Of a stretch of 56,291 nt of DNA, positions 17,560 through 26,094 are shown piece by piece. Position 1 is the stretch's first letter. Every line of letters begins with the position of its first letter. A model generated the notes under the pieces. The model had not been told where the DNA came from, did no database searches, and worked only from the letters and a program-made list of their open reading frames with translations. The DNA is from Euzebyales bacterium (GTDB lineage: Bacteria > Actinomycetota > Nitriliruptoria > Euzebyales > JAHELV01), in the NCBI GenBank assembly GCA_035461305.1, contig DATHVN010000179.1, positions 1 through 56,291 on the forward strand. Direction: 5' to 3'. A program made the position numbers and the translations under genes.

Positions 17560-18894
17560 ATGTCGTTGGTCACCAGGTCCCCGCGAAGCCGACCGGATGT
17601 CAGATCGCGGCAACCGCGTCCGACTGAAGACGACACTGCGGCGCGGGTCCTCGCGCCCCTGCTCCATGCCGTCTTCGGCGAGCGGACGCCGGTGCGCTTC
17701 GCCTTCTGGGATGGCAGCGACACCGGTGCGTCGCCGGTCGACGGCGTCGTGCGCGTCCACTCACCGCTGGCGGTCCGCCGCATCCTGTGGGCTCCTGACC
17801 AGCTGGGCCTCGCCCGCGCCTACGTCGCTGGCGAGCTCGACATCGACGGGGACGTCTACGCCATGCTGACCGCGTTGCGTGACGCCGTCCCGACCGACAT
17901 GAGGCTCGGGTGGCAGGTCGCGCCCGCGGCGCTGACGGCCGCCCGGCGCCTGGGCGTCCTGGGGCCGCCTCCGCCGCCGCCCGACGAGGAGCGGCGCCTA
18001 CATGGCTGGCGGCACTCGGTGCGCCGTGACAGCCGGGCCATCAGCCACCACTACGACGTCGGAAACGACTTCTACCGGCTCGTCCTGGGCCCCGCGATGA
18101 CCTACTCATGCGCCTACTTCGCCTCGCCGGACCTCGACCTGGCGGGCGCCCAGGCCGCCAAGCACGAGCTGATCTGCCGCAAGCTGGGCCTGCACGAACG
18201 CGCCGGGATGCGGCTGCTCGACGTCGGCTGCGGGTGGGGGTCGCTGGCGATCCACGCGGCGCGCGAGCACGGCGCGCAGGTGGTCGGCATCACGCTCAGC
18301 CGGGAGCAGGTGCATCTGGCCCGCCAACGGTTGGCGGACGCGGAGGTGTCGGACCGGGTCGAGATCCGGTTGCAGGACTACCGCGACCTGCACGACGAGA
18401 CGTTCGACGCGATCGCGTCGGTTGGCATGTCCGAGCACGTCGGCGGCGGTCGGATCTCCCGCTACTTCAGGATCCTGCGCGATCTGCTCGTGCCGGAGGG
18501 GCGCCTGCTGAACCACGCCATCTCGTCGGTCGACGGGTCGCGGCTCGGACGGCGTTCCTTCGTAGGGCGCTACGTCTTCCCGGACGGTGAGCTGCTCGAC
18601 GTCGGTGACACGGTGCTGGCCATGGAGCACGCCGGGCTCGAGGTCCGCGACGTCGAGGCGCTGCGCGAGCACTACGCCACGACGCTGCGGTGCTGGGTGG
18701 CCAACCTCGAGGCCGCCTGGGACGAGGCCGTCGCGCTGGCCGGACCCGGCCGCGCCCGGGTGTGGCGCCTGTACATGGCGGGCTCGGCGATCGGCTTCGC
18801 GGACGCGGGCCTGTCGGTGCACCAGGTGCTGGGTGTCCGGACGACCGTGGAGGGACGCAGCGGCGTGCCGCCGACTCGTGCGGGGTGGACCTGA
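17560..18894 (+). CDS. Cyclopropane-fatty-acyl-phospholipid synthase-like methyltransferase
   Basis: 444 residues. An N-terminal part typical of CFA synthases (ILWAPDQLGLARAYVAGELD) precedes the SAM-binding domain: SHHYDVGNDFYRLVLG, LLDVGCGWGSLAIHAA, GITLSREQVHLARQR and the active-site region SVGMSEHVGG. These enzymes transfer a methylene group from SAM to phospholipid double bonds, a stationary-phase or stress membrane change. ATG at 17560 follows AGGAGG; the longer frame upstream has no support. Being last in the stress island, it may share its control. Confidence 0.85.
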   Translation: MSLVTRSPRSRPDVRSRQPRPTEDDTAARVLAPLLHAVFGERTPVRFAFWDGSDTGASPVDGVVRVHSPLAVRRILWAPDQLGLARAYVAGELDIDGDVYAMLTALRDAVPTDMRLGWQVAPAALTAARRLGVLGPPPPPPDEERRLHGWRHSVRRDSRAISHHYDVGNDFYRLVLGPAMTYSCAYFASPDLDLAGAQAAKHELICRKLGLHERAGMRLLDVGCGWGSLAIHAAREHGAQVVGITLSREQVHLARQRLADAEVSDRVEIRLQDYRDLHDETFDAIASVGMSEHVGGGRISRYFRILRDLLVPEGRLLNHAISSVDGSRLGRRSFVGRYVFPDGELLDVGDTVLAMEHAGLEVRDVEALREHYATTLRCWVANLEAAWDEAVALAGPGRARVWRLYMAGSAIGFADAGLSVHQVLGVRTTVEGRSGVPPTRAGWT

Positions 18895-18927
18895 GCGACG
18901 TGACGTCCCGTCGGACTGGGCGCAGCA

Positions 18928-19706
18928 TCAGCGCCTGACGATCGTCGGGTGCCACGCACGTAGCGCTCCGGGAGGCATGGTGATCTCGAGCTCCGCCGGC
19001 TCGATCGCCTCGACCTCCCAGCCCTCGACGAACGCCGCGTGGATGAACGCACGGCTGGTCCGGCGGGGCCCGACGTGCCCGGGCTGCTCGTCGCTCACGC
19101 AGAGCAGGTGGTAGCGGCCGCCCGACCGCAGCACCGCGCGAAGGCTGTCGACGAACCTCGAACCGGGCGCTCAAGCCACGGTCGGCGGCCTTGCGCTCCG
19201 ACGCCGCGATCGCCCCTTGGCGCGGGGTCGACGCCAACGGCGTCGAGGCCCAGTGAGGCAGCCAGCAGGGCGTGCTCGCCCGTGCCGCAGCCCACGTCGA
19301 GGACGCGACCGATGATCGCGCCGTCGTCGGCCAGCTGGAACACCGTCTGTGGCCGGCCGATGTCCCACGGCGGCGTGCCGCCGTACATCGCGTCGAAGCC
19401 ACCCTCGAGGCCCGGCCGCGGTCGTCGGACGTCGTCGGCCGGCGCAGCGAGCAGCCGCTGCGCGAGGACGTCGAGCGCGGCGAGGACCTCTGCGACGACC
19501 CGCGGGTCGTCGGAGTCGACGGCGGCGGCCACCGCCTCGCCGATCGACGCGTCGGACATGCGTGTCGCGGCCTGCTGCTCCGCCTCCGGCGCGGCGCGCA
19601 CGAGCGTCCGCCGGCGGTCGGCGGGGTCGGGGCCGGTGACCACGGCACCACCGTCGCGCAGCGCCGCGACCGATGACGAGATCTGATGCATCCGGCCACG
19701 TAGCAT
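18928..19706 (-). pseudogene. SAM methyltransferase with MarR-like N-terminal remnant, frameshifts and internal deletion
   Basis: The first frame carries the end of a winged-helix MarR-like domain (ISSSVAALRDGG, TGPDPADRRRTLVRA), a linker, then a class I methyltransferase start (TPPWDIGRPQTVFQL, RVLDVGCGTGEHALLAASL). It breaks after VGVDPAP. A second frame gives AIAASERKAADRGLSARFEV, which joins straight to a third frame, FVDSLRAVLRSGGRYHLLC. About 25-30 residues normally between these segments, including the methyltransferase motif after beta-4, are missing. So it is decayed by at least one shift plus a real deletion. The MarR part lacks its N-terminal helices. Confidence 0.7.
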
Positions 19707-19746
19707 CGTGCCTGATCCGACCACCTCCCCACCGTGCAGGACCACG

Positions 19747-20764
19747 ATGCAACTCGGCATCTACACCTTCGCTGAGCGCACGCCCGATCCCGGGACGGGC
19801 ACGACCATCAGTCCGCGCCAGCGCCTTGCGGACCTTCTCGAGGAGATCGAGCTCGCCGACCAGGTCGGACTGGACGTCTTCGGCGTCGGCGAGCACCACC
19901 GTCCCGACTTCGCCGTGTCGGCGCCCGCGGTCGTGCTGGGGGCCGCGGCCGCCCGCACCGAACGGATCCGCCTGACCAGCGCGGTGTCGGTGCTCAGCTC
20001 CGACGACCCGGTGCGGGTGTTCCAGCAGTTCTCGACCGTCGACCTGATGTCGGGCGGACGCGCCGAGATCATGGCCGGCCGTGGGTCATTCATCGAGTCG
20101 TTCCCGCTGTTCGGCCACGACCTCGAGGACTACGACGCGCTGTTCGCCGAGAAGCTGCAGCTCCTGCTCGAGCTGCGACGCGGCGAGCACGTGACCTGGT
20201 CGGGGCGACACCGGCCGCGGCGTCTACCCGCGCCCCGTCCAGGATCCACTGCCGGTGTGGGTGGCGGTCGGCGGCACGCCGAACTCTGCCGTCCGTGCAG
20301 GCGCGCTAGGCCTGCCGATGGCCCTGGCGATCATCGGCGGCGTACCCGAGCGCTTCACGCCGTTCGCCGACCTGCATCGCCGCGCCGCCGCGCAGGCCGG
20401 GCACCCGACACCGGCACTCAGCATCAACTCGCACGGCTACATCGCGGACACCTCGCAGCAGGCGGCCGACGAGGCGTTCCCGCCGTTCGCGACGATGATG
20501 GACCGCATCGGCCGCGAGCGCGGCTGGCCGCCGATGAGCCGGCAGGCCTTCGAGACGTCCCGCACACTGCACGGCGCGAACTTCGTCGGCGGCCCCGAGC
20601 AGGTGGTCGACAAGGTCCTGCACCAGCACTCCCTGTTCGGGCACCAGCGCTTCCTGCTCCAGCTCAGCGTGGGAACCATGCCCCACGCCCGCATCATGCG
20701 CGCGATCGAGCTCTACGGCACCAAGGTTGCCCCCGCGGTGCGCACGGCGCTCCGCACCACCTGA
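19747..20764 (+). pseudogene. LLM-class flavin-dependent oxidoreductase, frameshifted in the middle
   Basis: ATG at 19747 gives [52 protein letters not shown] and [11 protein letters not shown], typical of luciferase-like monooxygenases that use FMNH2 or F420. After [10 protein letters not shown] (about 20215) the protein continues in another frame with [20 protein letters not shown] and NSHGYIADT to a stop at 20764. The junction lacks about four residues, so a deletion of roughly 14 bases, or an equivalent indel, is likely. Without the shift it would be about 340 residues. Confidence 0.75.
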
Positions 20765-20779
20765 CGCAACGTCGCCACG

Positions 20780-20864
20780 TCACGTTGACGTACCAGTCCC
20801 GGCTGACCTGCACGTCGGAGGCCACCAGCAGGTGCGTCAACGCCGACGCGGTGAGGCGCTCCAT
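20780..20864 (-). pseudogene. N-terminal fragment of a VOC/glyoxalase-fold protein
   Basis: From an ATG at 20864 the minus strand reads [20 protein letters not shown] then SRDWYVNV, which looks like the first strand and helix of a VOC-family protein (compare LVVSDLERSLAFY). After that the frame runs into unrelated sequence against the LLM gene's end. Only about 28 residues remain. It marks another truncated gene between the LLM and the small acidic protein genes. Confidence 0.45.
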
Positions 20865-20947
20865 GCGTCGACCATACTCCCGACCGGTGACGATCCCAGC
20901 CGCGTGCCGGATCCGCGTGCGGTCCCCCGCGTCCCGACGGACGGAGG

Positions 20948-21205
20948 TCAGCCGGTGTGTTCCTGCCGTGCGATCCATTCGACGAGGTCGTCCACGTCGC
21001 CGGACCCCTCCTCGCGCGCGTAGGCATCGGCCCACTTGCGGATCTCCTCCCGGTCGAAGCCCTGGGCCTCGAGGCGCTCCCCGGCCTGGTCGGCGAGCAG
21101 CCGGGCGGCCTCGACGTGGGAGACGTCGGGCTCGGCCTCGGAGACACCGGCCTCGCTCGGCTCCTCGGGTTCCAGGTCCTGATCCGTTCCGGTGCCATCG
21201 GTCAT
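20948..21205 (-). CDS. Small acidic protein of unknown function
   Basis: 85 residues, strongly acidic N-terminus ([20 protein letters not shown]), then a helical part [18 protein letters not shown] and [18 protein letters not shown], ending [16 protein letters not shown] at 21205 follows GGGAAGGG. The pattern of helix followed by W/Y-spaced residues is common in small actinobacterial cytoplasmic proteins, but I do not recognise the family. It lies 58 bases downstream of the glycosidase gene and may be cotranscribed with it. Confidence 0.6.
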   Translation of the reverse strand: MTDGTGTDQDLEPEEPSEAGVSEAEPDVSHVEAARLLADQAGERLEAQGFDREEIRKWADAYAREEGSGDVDDLVEWIARQEHTG

Positions 21206-21263
21206 GGTCACCCTTCCCGTCGTGCTCGACCTGCGCGGTGGAACTGTACGCGACCCCGTGAGC

Positions 21264-22615
21264 TCAGGACGCCCGCGACGCGAGCAGGTCGCGCAGCCAG
21301 TTGGCGCTGGACTTGGGCACCCGCTGCTGGGTCTCGTAGTCGACGAAGACAACGCCGAACCGAGGCACGAAGCCTTCGGCCCACTCGAAGTTGTCCAGGA
21401 ACGACCAGACCATGTAGCCACGCAGGTCGACACCCGCGTCGCGTCCCTCGAGCGCCGCGGTCAGGTGCCCGTCGAGGTAACGCACCCGTGCCTCATCGCG
21501 CACCTCGCCGTCGGGACCCGGGGCATCGTCGTAGGCCGCGCCGTTCTCCGTCACCCACAGCGGCAGCGGACCGTAGTCATCGGTGATGCGCTGCAGGATG
21601 TCGGTCATCGACGGCGGGTGGATCGGCCCGCCCAGCTGCGTGCGCTCAGCGTCGATCTCGGGCTGGGTGATGCCGTCGAGGCCGGGGCCGACCGCCGGCC
21701 GCCCGTCGCCGCCGGCCGCAGCCTGCTCGGGGTTGTAGAAGTTCACGCCGAGCCAGTCGATCGGCGTGGCGATGACAGCGAGTTCGCCGTCGCGGATGCA
21801 CGACAGGTCCGCGACCTCACCAAATGCCTCCAGGACGTCCGTGGGATACCGGCCGCGGCAGACCGCGTCGAGCCACAGGCGGTTGCGCACGCCGTCGACG
21901 AGGCGCGCCGCCTCGCGGTCGGCATCGTCGTCGCTCGCAGGCCACACCGGCGCCGGGTTGAGGACGAGGCCGACCTCGCGACCCCCCGCACTGCGCACCG
22001 CCTCGGCACCGTGGCCGTGCGCCAGCAGCAGGTGGTGCGCCGCGGCGACGGCCGCCCGGTCGTCGCGGATGCCGGGCGCGTGCACGCCCGTGTGATGGCC
22101 GAGGAAGGCAGCGCACCACGGCTCGTTGAGCGTGGCCCACATGCTGACGCGGTCACCGAGGCGCGCGGCGGTGAGCGCCGCGTAGTCGGCGAAGCGCAGC
22201 GCCGTGTCGCGTGCGGGCCACCCACCGTCCTGCTGCAGCGCAGCAGGCAGGTCCCAGTGGTACAGCGTCGCCAGCGGGGTGATCGCACGCTCGAGCAGGC
22301 CGTCCACGAGGCGGTCGTAGAACCCCCGCCCCGCGCTGTTGGGTCGTCCGCGACCGTCCGGTTGGATCCGCGGCCATGAGATCGAGAACCGGTAGGCGTC
22401 CACGCCGAGCCACACGAGCAGGTCGAGGTCCTCGTCGACCCGCGCGTGGTGCTCGGTCGCGTGGTCCGCGTTCGTCCCGTCGCCGATCACACCCGGCACG
22501 CGGGTGAACTCGTCCCAGATCGACGGGCCCTTGCCGTCCGCCGTGGCGGCCCCCTCGATCTGGAACGCCGACGTCGCCACGCCGATGCTCAGGCCTCCAG
22601 ACGGGCAACATCCAT
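21264..22615 (-). CDS. Family 1 glycoside hydrolase (beta-glucosidase), N-terminal codons out of frame
   Basis: The body is complete: GVATSAFQIEGAATADGKGP, SWPRIQPDGRG, acid/base Glu in WATLNEPWCAAF, nucleophile Glu in LWVTENGAAYDD, and VWSFLDNFEWAEGF. It hydrolyses beta-glucosides or galactosides. The natural start seems to be the ATG at 22615 behind GGGAG, giving MDVARL, but that frame stops after eight codons. One extra base would join it to GGLSIGVATSAF. The in-frame GTG at 22631 would instead translate the ribosome site. So there is probably a one-base deletion at about codon 7, or a sequence error. Confidence 0.8.
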
Positions 22616-22835
22616 GGTCGTCTCCCTTCACGTCGCCGTGCGGATCGTCGGGCCCGCGCCGTGACCCCCTCCGCCGTATCATGCCGAGCACGCCGCCGCC
22701 ATCGAGGGTCACGTGCGGTACCTGACGGACACGTTCGAGCGTGTGCCCCGGGCACCGACGGTGCGCTTCGAGGACCAGCGGTGTCCCGCGGCAGCGGCCC
22801 CGGGCCGGACGGGACCGTCCGCGTACCCTGGGCTG

Positions 22836-23276
22836 ATGTCCAGTGCAGGCGACCTCACCGACCAACTGCGTGACAGGGGCTTCCGGGTCACCCGTCCACG
22901 GCAGGCGGTCTGGCGCGCCCTCATGGACGCCGACGGACACCTGACCGTCGAGGAGGTCGCCGCACGCGTCGCCGAGCGCCACCCCGGCGTGAACCTCGCC
23001 TCCGTCTACCGGTCGCTGGCCCTGTTCGCCCAGCTCGACCTCGTGCGGGAATCCCGTCTGGGAGACGAGGACGTCACGCGGTGGGAGCTTGCGCATCCCG
23101 ACGAGCACTTCCACCTGGTCTGCGACACGTGCGGTCGCGTCGACCACCACGCGGGTGATCTCGTCACGCGGATCGTCGAGCACCTGCGCCGCGGACACGC
23201 GTTCGACGCGACGTCGGTCGAGCTGTCCGTCGTCGGTACGTGCGCCGACTGTCAGACGGACGCCGAGGCGTCCTGA
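22836..23276 (+). CDS. Fur-family metal-responsive repressor, probably nickel type (Nur)
   Basis: 146 residues. Winged helix: DQLRDRGFRVTRPRQAVWRA and GVNLASVYRSLALFAQL. Dimer/metal domain: HPDEHFHLVCDTCGRVDHH and the second CxxC in VVGTCADCQ, giving the structural zinc pairs and several histidines. Family sequence alone does not separate Fur, Zur, PerR and Nur. The call of Nur comes from the CbiMN-Q-O nickel/cobalt transporter 102 bases downstream and the Nur-like repeat between them. ATG at 22836 comes a few bases after a TACCCT, so a leaderless transcript is possible. Confidence 0.78.
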   Translation: MSSAGDLTDQLRDRGFRVTRPRQAVWRALMDADGHLTVEEVAARVAERHPGVNLASVYRSLALFAQLDLVRESRLGDEDVTRWELAHPDEHFHLVCDTCGRVDHHAGDLVTRIVEHLRRGHAFDATSVELSVVGTCADCQTDAEAS

Positions 23277-23286
23277 ACGACTCCGA

Positions 23287-23311
23287 ACTATTGCGAACCA
23301 CTCGCGATAGT
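23287..23311. promoter_or_regulatory. Fur/Nur-type operator overlapping the cbiMQO promoter
   Basis: Arms ACTATTGCGA (23287-23296) and TCGCGATAGT (23302-23311) are inverted repeats matching at 9 of 10 positions around a 5-base spacer. The core TTGCGA-N5-TCGCGA resembles the Streptomyces Nur box as I recall it (TTGCAA-N5-TTGCAA). A candidate -35 TTGCGA (23291-23296) and -10 TATCGT (23315-23320), 18 bases apart, are overlapped by the repeat, as expected for a repressor site. Confidence 0.6.
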
Positions 23312-23377
23312 GGCTATCGTGGTCCCCTCTGGGCCCTTGACGGGTCGAGCCAGCTCCCTCCGACCGGAGGATCACCG

Positions 23378-24394
23378 GTGCACGCTCCCGACGGCTTCCT
23401 GAACGCAGGCACTGCAGTCACGACAGGAGCGCTGAGCGCCGGTGCCGTGGGGACGTCGCTGCGTCACATGCGCACCTCCCTCGCCGACCGGCAGGTCCCG
23501 CTGGCGGGGCTCGCCGCCGCGTTCATCTTCGCCGCGCAGATGTTCAACTTCCCGGTCGCCGCCGGCACCACCGGGCACCTGCTGGGCGGTGCGCTCGCCG
23601 CGATCCTGCTCGGCCCTGCGACGGGCGCGGTCGTGGTCACAGTGGTGGTCGCGGTGCAGGCACTGGCCTTCGCCGACGGCGGGCTGACGGCGCTCGGCTA
23701 CAACGTGCTCAACATGGCGATCGTGACCGCGTTCGGCGGTTACGGCATGTTCGTCCTGCTGCGTCGGGTGCTGCCGGACAACGCGACCGGAGTCGTGGCG
23801 GCCACCGGCATCGCGGCGGGCCTGTCCGTGCCGCTGTCCGCGGCGGCGTTCGCCGTCGAGTGGCTGTTCGGCGCCACCGCGCCGGTGCCGTTCGACACCG
23901 TGTTCGGCGCGATGGTCGGGGTGCACCTGCTGATCGGCATGGGCGAGGGCCTGATCAGCGCACTGGCCGTCGGCGCGGTGCTCGCCGCCCGCCCGGATCT
24001 GGTGTACGGCGCACGCGATCTGGACCGCACCCAGACCGCCAGGCGACCACGGATCGGCATGCGACCGTTCGTGATCGGCGCGGTGCTGGTGGCGCTGCTG
24101 GTCGCCGCGGTCGTCAGCCAGTTCGGCGCCCCCGGCCCTGATGGCCTCGAACGCGTCGCGGAGGACCAGGGCTTCATCGCGAGCGCCGAGGACCACGCTC
24201 TGGCGACCGGGCCGTTCGCCGACTACGCGACCGCGGGCCTCCGCAACGATTCGGTCAGCCTCGCGGTCGCAGGCGGGACCGGTGTCGTCATCACTCTGGT
24301 CGTCGGCCTGGGTGTCATCGTCGCCATCCGGGACCGCACGTCGACCAGGCCCTCGGACGCCGATCGGTCACCACGGACAGCCGGCACCCCCTGA
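23378..24394 (+). CDS. cbiM: Nickel/cobalt ECF transporter substrate component, CbiM-CbiN fusion
   Basis: 338 residues. It begins VHAPDGFLNAGTA from a GTG behind CGGAGG; His2 at the extreme N-terminus is the known metal ligand of CbiM/NikM. Several membrane helices follow, with FAAQMFNFPVAAGTTGHLLG and GYNVLNMAIVTAFGGYG. The C-terminal part (from about 230) has one helix, the segment APGPDGLERVAEDQGF and a final helix, as in fused CbiN/NikN. It captures Ni2+ or Co2+ in the membrane with CbiQ and CbiO. The stop is one base before the next ATG. Nickel versus cobalt cannot be told from the sequence. Confidence 0.88.
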   Translation: MHAPDGFLNAGTAVTTGALSAGAVGTSLRHMRTSLADRQVPLAGLAAAFIFAAQMFNFPVAAGTTGHLLGGALAAILLGPATGAVVVTVVVAVQALAFADGGLTALGYNVLNMAIVTAFGGYGMFVLLRRVLPDNATGVVAATGIAAGLSVPLSAAAFAVEWLFGATAPVPFDTVFGAMVGVHLLIGMGEGLISALAVGAVLAARPDLVYGARDLDRTQTARRPRIGMRPFVIGAVLVALLVAAVVSQFGAPGPDGLERVAEDQGFIASAEDHALATGPFADYATAGLRNDSVSLAVAGGTGVVITLVVGLGVIVAIRDRTSTRPSDADRSPRTAGTP

Positions 24395-24395
24395 C

Positions 24396-25163
24396 ATGGG
24401 CGCAGGCCACAGCCACCCGCTCTACGTTCACGCGCACTCCGCGGCGCACCGGCTGGCGCCGGAGGTGAAGGTGGCCGTGACGGTCGCGTTCGTGGCCGCC
24501 GTCGCCGTGACACCACGCGAGCAGATGTGGACCTTCGCCGTGCACGCGGCCATCGTCGCGACGGCGGCCGCCGTGTCGCACATCAGGCCCGGCTTCGTCC
24601 TGCGTCGCCTGCTCGTCGTCGTGCCCTTCATCGCGTTCGCGGTGCTGATTCCGTTCGTAGGGTCCGGCGAGCGCATCGACGTGCTCGGCGCCGCCGTCTC
24701 CCGCGACGGCCTGTGGGGTGCCTGGAACGTCATCGCGAAGGCGACGCTCGGGGCGACGGCGAGCATCCTGCTGGCGGCCACGACCGAGGTGCCACGCATG
24801 CTGACCGGCATGATCCGACTGCGAGTCCCGGCGGTCCTGACCGCGATCGCCAGCTTCATGGTGCGCTACCTCGAGGTCATCGCCGGTGAGCTCGGCCGCA
24901 TGCGGACGGCGATGGCGGCACGGGGCCACGCGCCGCGCTGGCTGTGGCAGGCCCGCCCCGTGGCGACGTCCGCGGGTGCGTTGTTCATCCGATCCTACGA
25001 GCGCGGCGAACGGGTCCATGCAGCGATGCTGGCGCGCGGCTACACGGGCACGATGCCGGAGATCGGCGTGCCGCGGGCGAGTGCCCGGCAGTGGTGGACG
25101 GCGGCCCTCTTCCCCCTCGTCGCGTGGGTGGCGACCACGTCCGCGCTCGTGGCTGCGGCATGA
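24396..25163 (+). CDS. cbiQ: ECF transporter transmembrane component CbiQ/EcfT
   Basis: 255 residues with about five membrane helices. The cytoplasmic coupling motifs of EcfT are present: MRTAMAARGHAPRW and a second helix with IRSYERGERVHAAMLARGYTG, each with the A-R-G signature that docks on the ATPase. His-rich N-terminus (GHSHPLYVHAHSAAH). Start ATG is one base after the cbiM stop; the stop overlaps the next ATG (ATGA). Part of the nickel/cobalt uptake operon. Confidence 0.88.
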   Translation: MGAGHSHPLYVHAHSAAHRLAPEVKVAVTVAFVAAVAVTPREQMWTFAVHAAIVATAAAVSHIRPGFVLRRLLVVVPFIAFAVLIPFVGSGERIDVLGAAVSRDGLWGAWNVIAKATLGATASILLAATTEVPRMLTGMIRLRVPAVLTAIASFMVRYLEVIAGELGRMRTAMAARGHAPRWLWQARPVATSAGALFIRSYERGERVHAAMLARGYTGTMPEIGVPRASARQWWTAALFPLVAWVATTSALVAAA

Positions 25164-25969
25164 CGACCGCAGGGCGAGCGATGCAGCCGGCGACCGATGG
25201 CGGTCCCCGCGCGTCCACCCCCGCGGTGGAGGTCAGCGGCCTGCGCTTCCGCTACCCCGACGGCCACGAGGCGCTGTCGGGACTGGACCTGCGCGTCAAG
25301 GAGGGCCAACGGATCGCGCTGCTGGGACCGAACGGCGCCGGCAAGACGACGCTGGCGCTGCACCTCAACGGCATCAACCTCCCGGACACCGGCACGGTCC
25401 GCATCGGGGGCCTGCTTGTGGCCGAGCCCGACCTCACCGAAGTCCGCCGGCGCGTCGGGCTGGTGTTCCAGGACGCCGACGACCAGCTGTTCATGCCGAC
25501 CGTCGCCGAGGACGTCGCGTTCGGACCGGCGAACCTCGGCCTGCGTGGCGCGGACCTGGAGGCGCGGGTCGACGAGGCGCTCGCCGCCGTCGGCGCCGGT
25601 GAGCTGCGCACGCGCGCACCACACCACCTGAGCGGTGGCGAGCGTCGCCGGGTCGCACTGGCCACCGTGCTCGCGATGCGTCCCGACGTGCTGGCGCTCG
25701 ACGAGCCGACCTCCGGGCTCGACCCGGCCGGTCGGCGGGAGCTCGTCACCGTGCTCCAGGCCCTGGAGATCACGCAGCTCGTGATCACCCACGACCTGCC
25801 GTTCGCACTCGAGCTGTGTCCACGGTCGGTGATCATCGACGGTGGGCGCGTGGTCGCCGACGGCGCGACGCCGGACCTGCTGGCTGACGACGTCGTGCTC
25901 TCGCGGCACCGCCTCGAGCTGCCATTCGGCTTCGACCCCCGCGTGGTCGCTCGCCGGCACCTGCGATGA
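25160..25969 (+). CDS. cbiO: ECF transporter ATPase CbiO/EcfA
   Basis: 269-residue ABC ATPase. Walker [11 protein letters not shown]-loop [20 protein letters not shown] (the D-D-Q form typical of CbiO/EcfA), signature [12 protein letters not shown], Walker [13 protein letters not shown]-loop ITHDLP. It powers metal uptake by CbiMN/CbiQ. Start overlaps the cbiQ stop. Transcription probably ends in the 125-base gap before malate synthase. Confidence 0.9.
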   Translation: MTTAGRAMQPATDGGPRASTPAVEVSGLRFRYPDGHEALSGLDLRVKEGQRIALLGPNGAGKTTLALHLNGINLPDTGTVRIGGLLVAEPDLTEVRRRVGLVFQDADDQLFMPTVAEDVAFGPANLGLRGADLEARVDEALAAVGAGELRTRAPHHLSGGERRRVALATVLAMRPDVLALDEPTSGLDPAGRRELVTVLQALEITQLVITHDLPFALELCPRSVIIDGGRVVADGATPDLLADDVVLSRHRLELPFGFDPRVVARRHLR

Positions 25970-25985
25970 CGCCAAGGCGCGGTCA

Positions 25986-25999
25986 CCGTCAGCTGACGG
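25986..25999. promoter_or_regulatory. Perfect 14-bp palindrome upstream of malate synthase
   Basis: CCGTCAGCTGACGG is fully self-complementary and lies 95 bases before the malate synthase ATG and 16 bases after the cbiO stop. It has no loop, so it is more likely a dimeric regulator site than a terminator. No regulator gene of the glycolate operon is adjacent. Function is inferred. Confidence 0.35.
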
Positions 26000-26094
26000 C
26001 GGGCTGCCCACTGGGGGGATCCGGTGTTCGGCGTGCGGGATCCGGGCATGGTCCTGATCTGAGCCACCATCCCTTCTCGGACGCGGGAGCGACG

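Noticed and set aside
23277-23377. Cobalamin riboswitch before cbiM
   Set aside because: The 101-base gap is too short for a cobalamin riboswitch and shows no B12-box-like sequence. A Fur/Nur-type inverted repeat explains it better.
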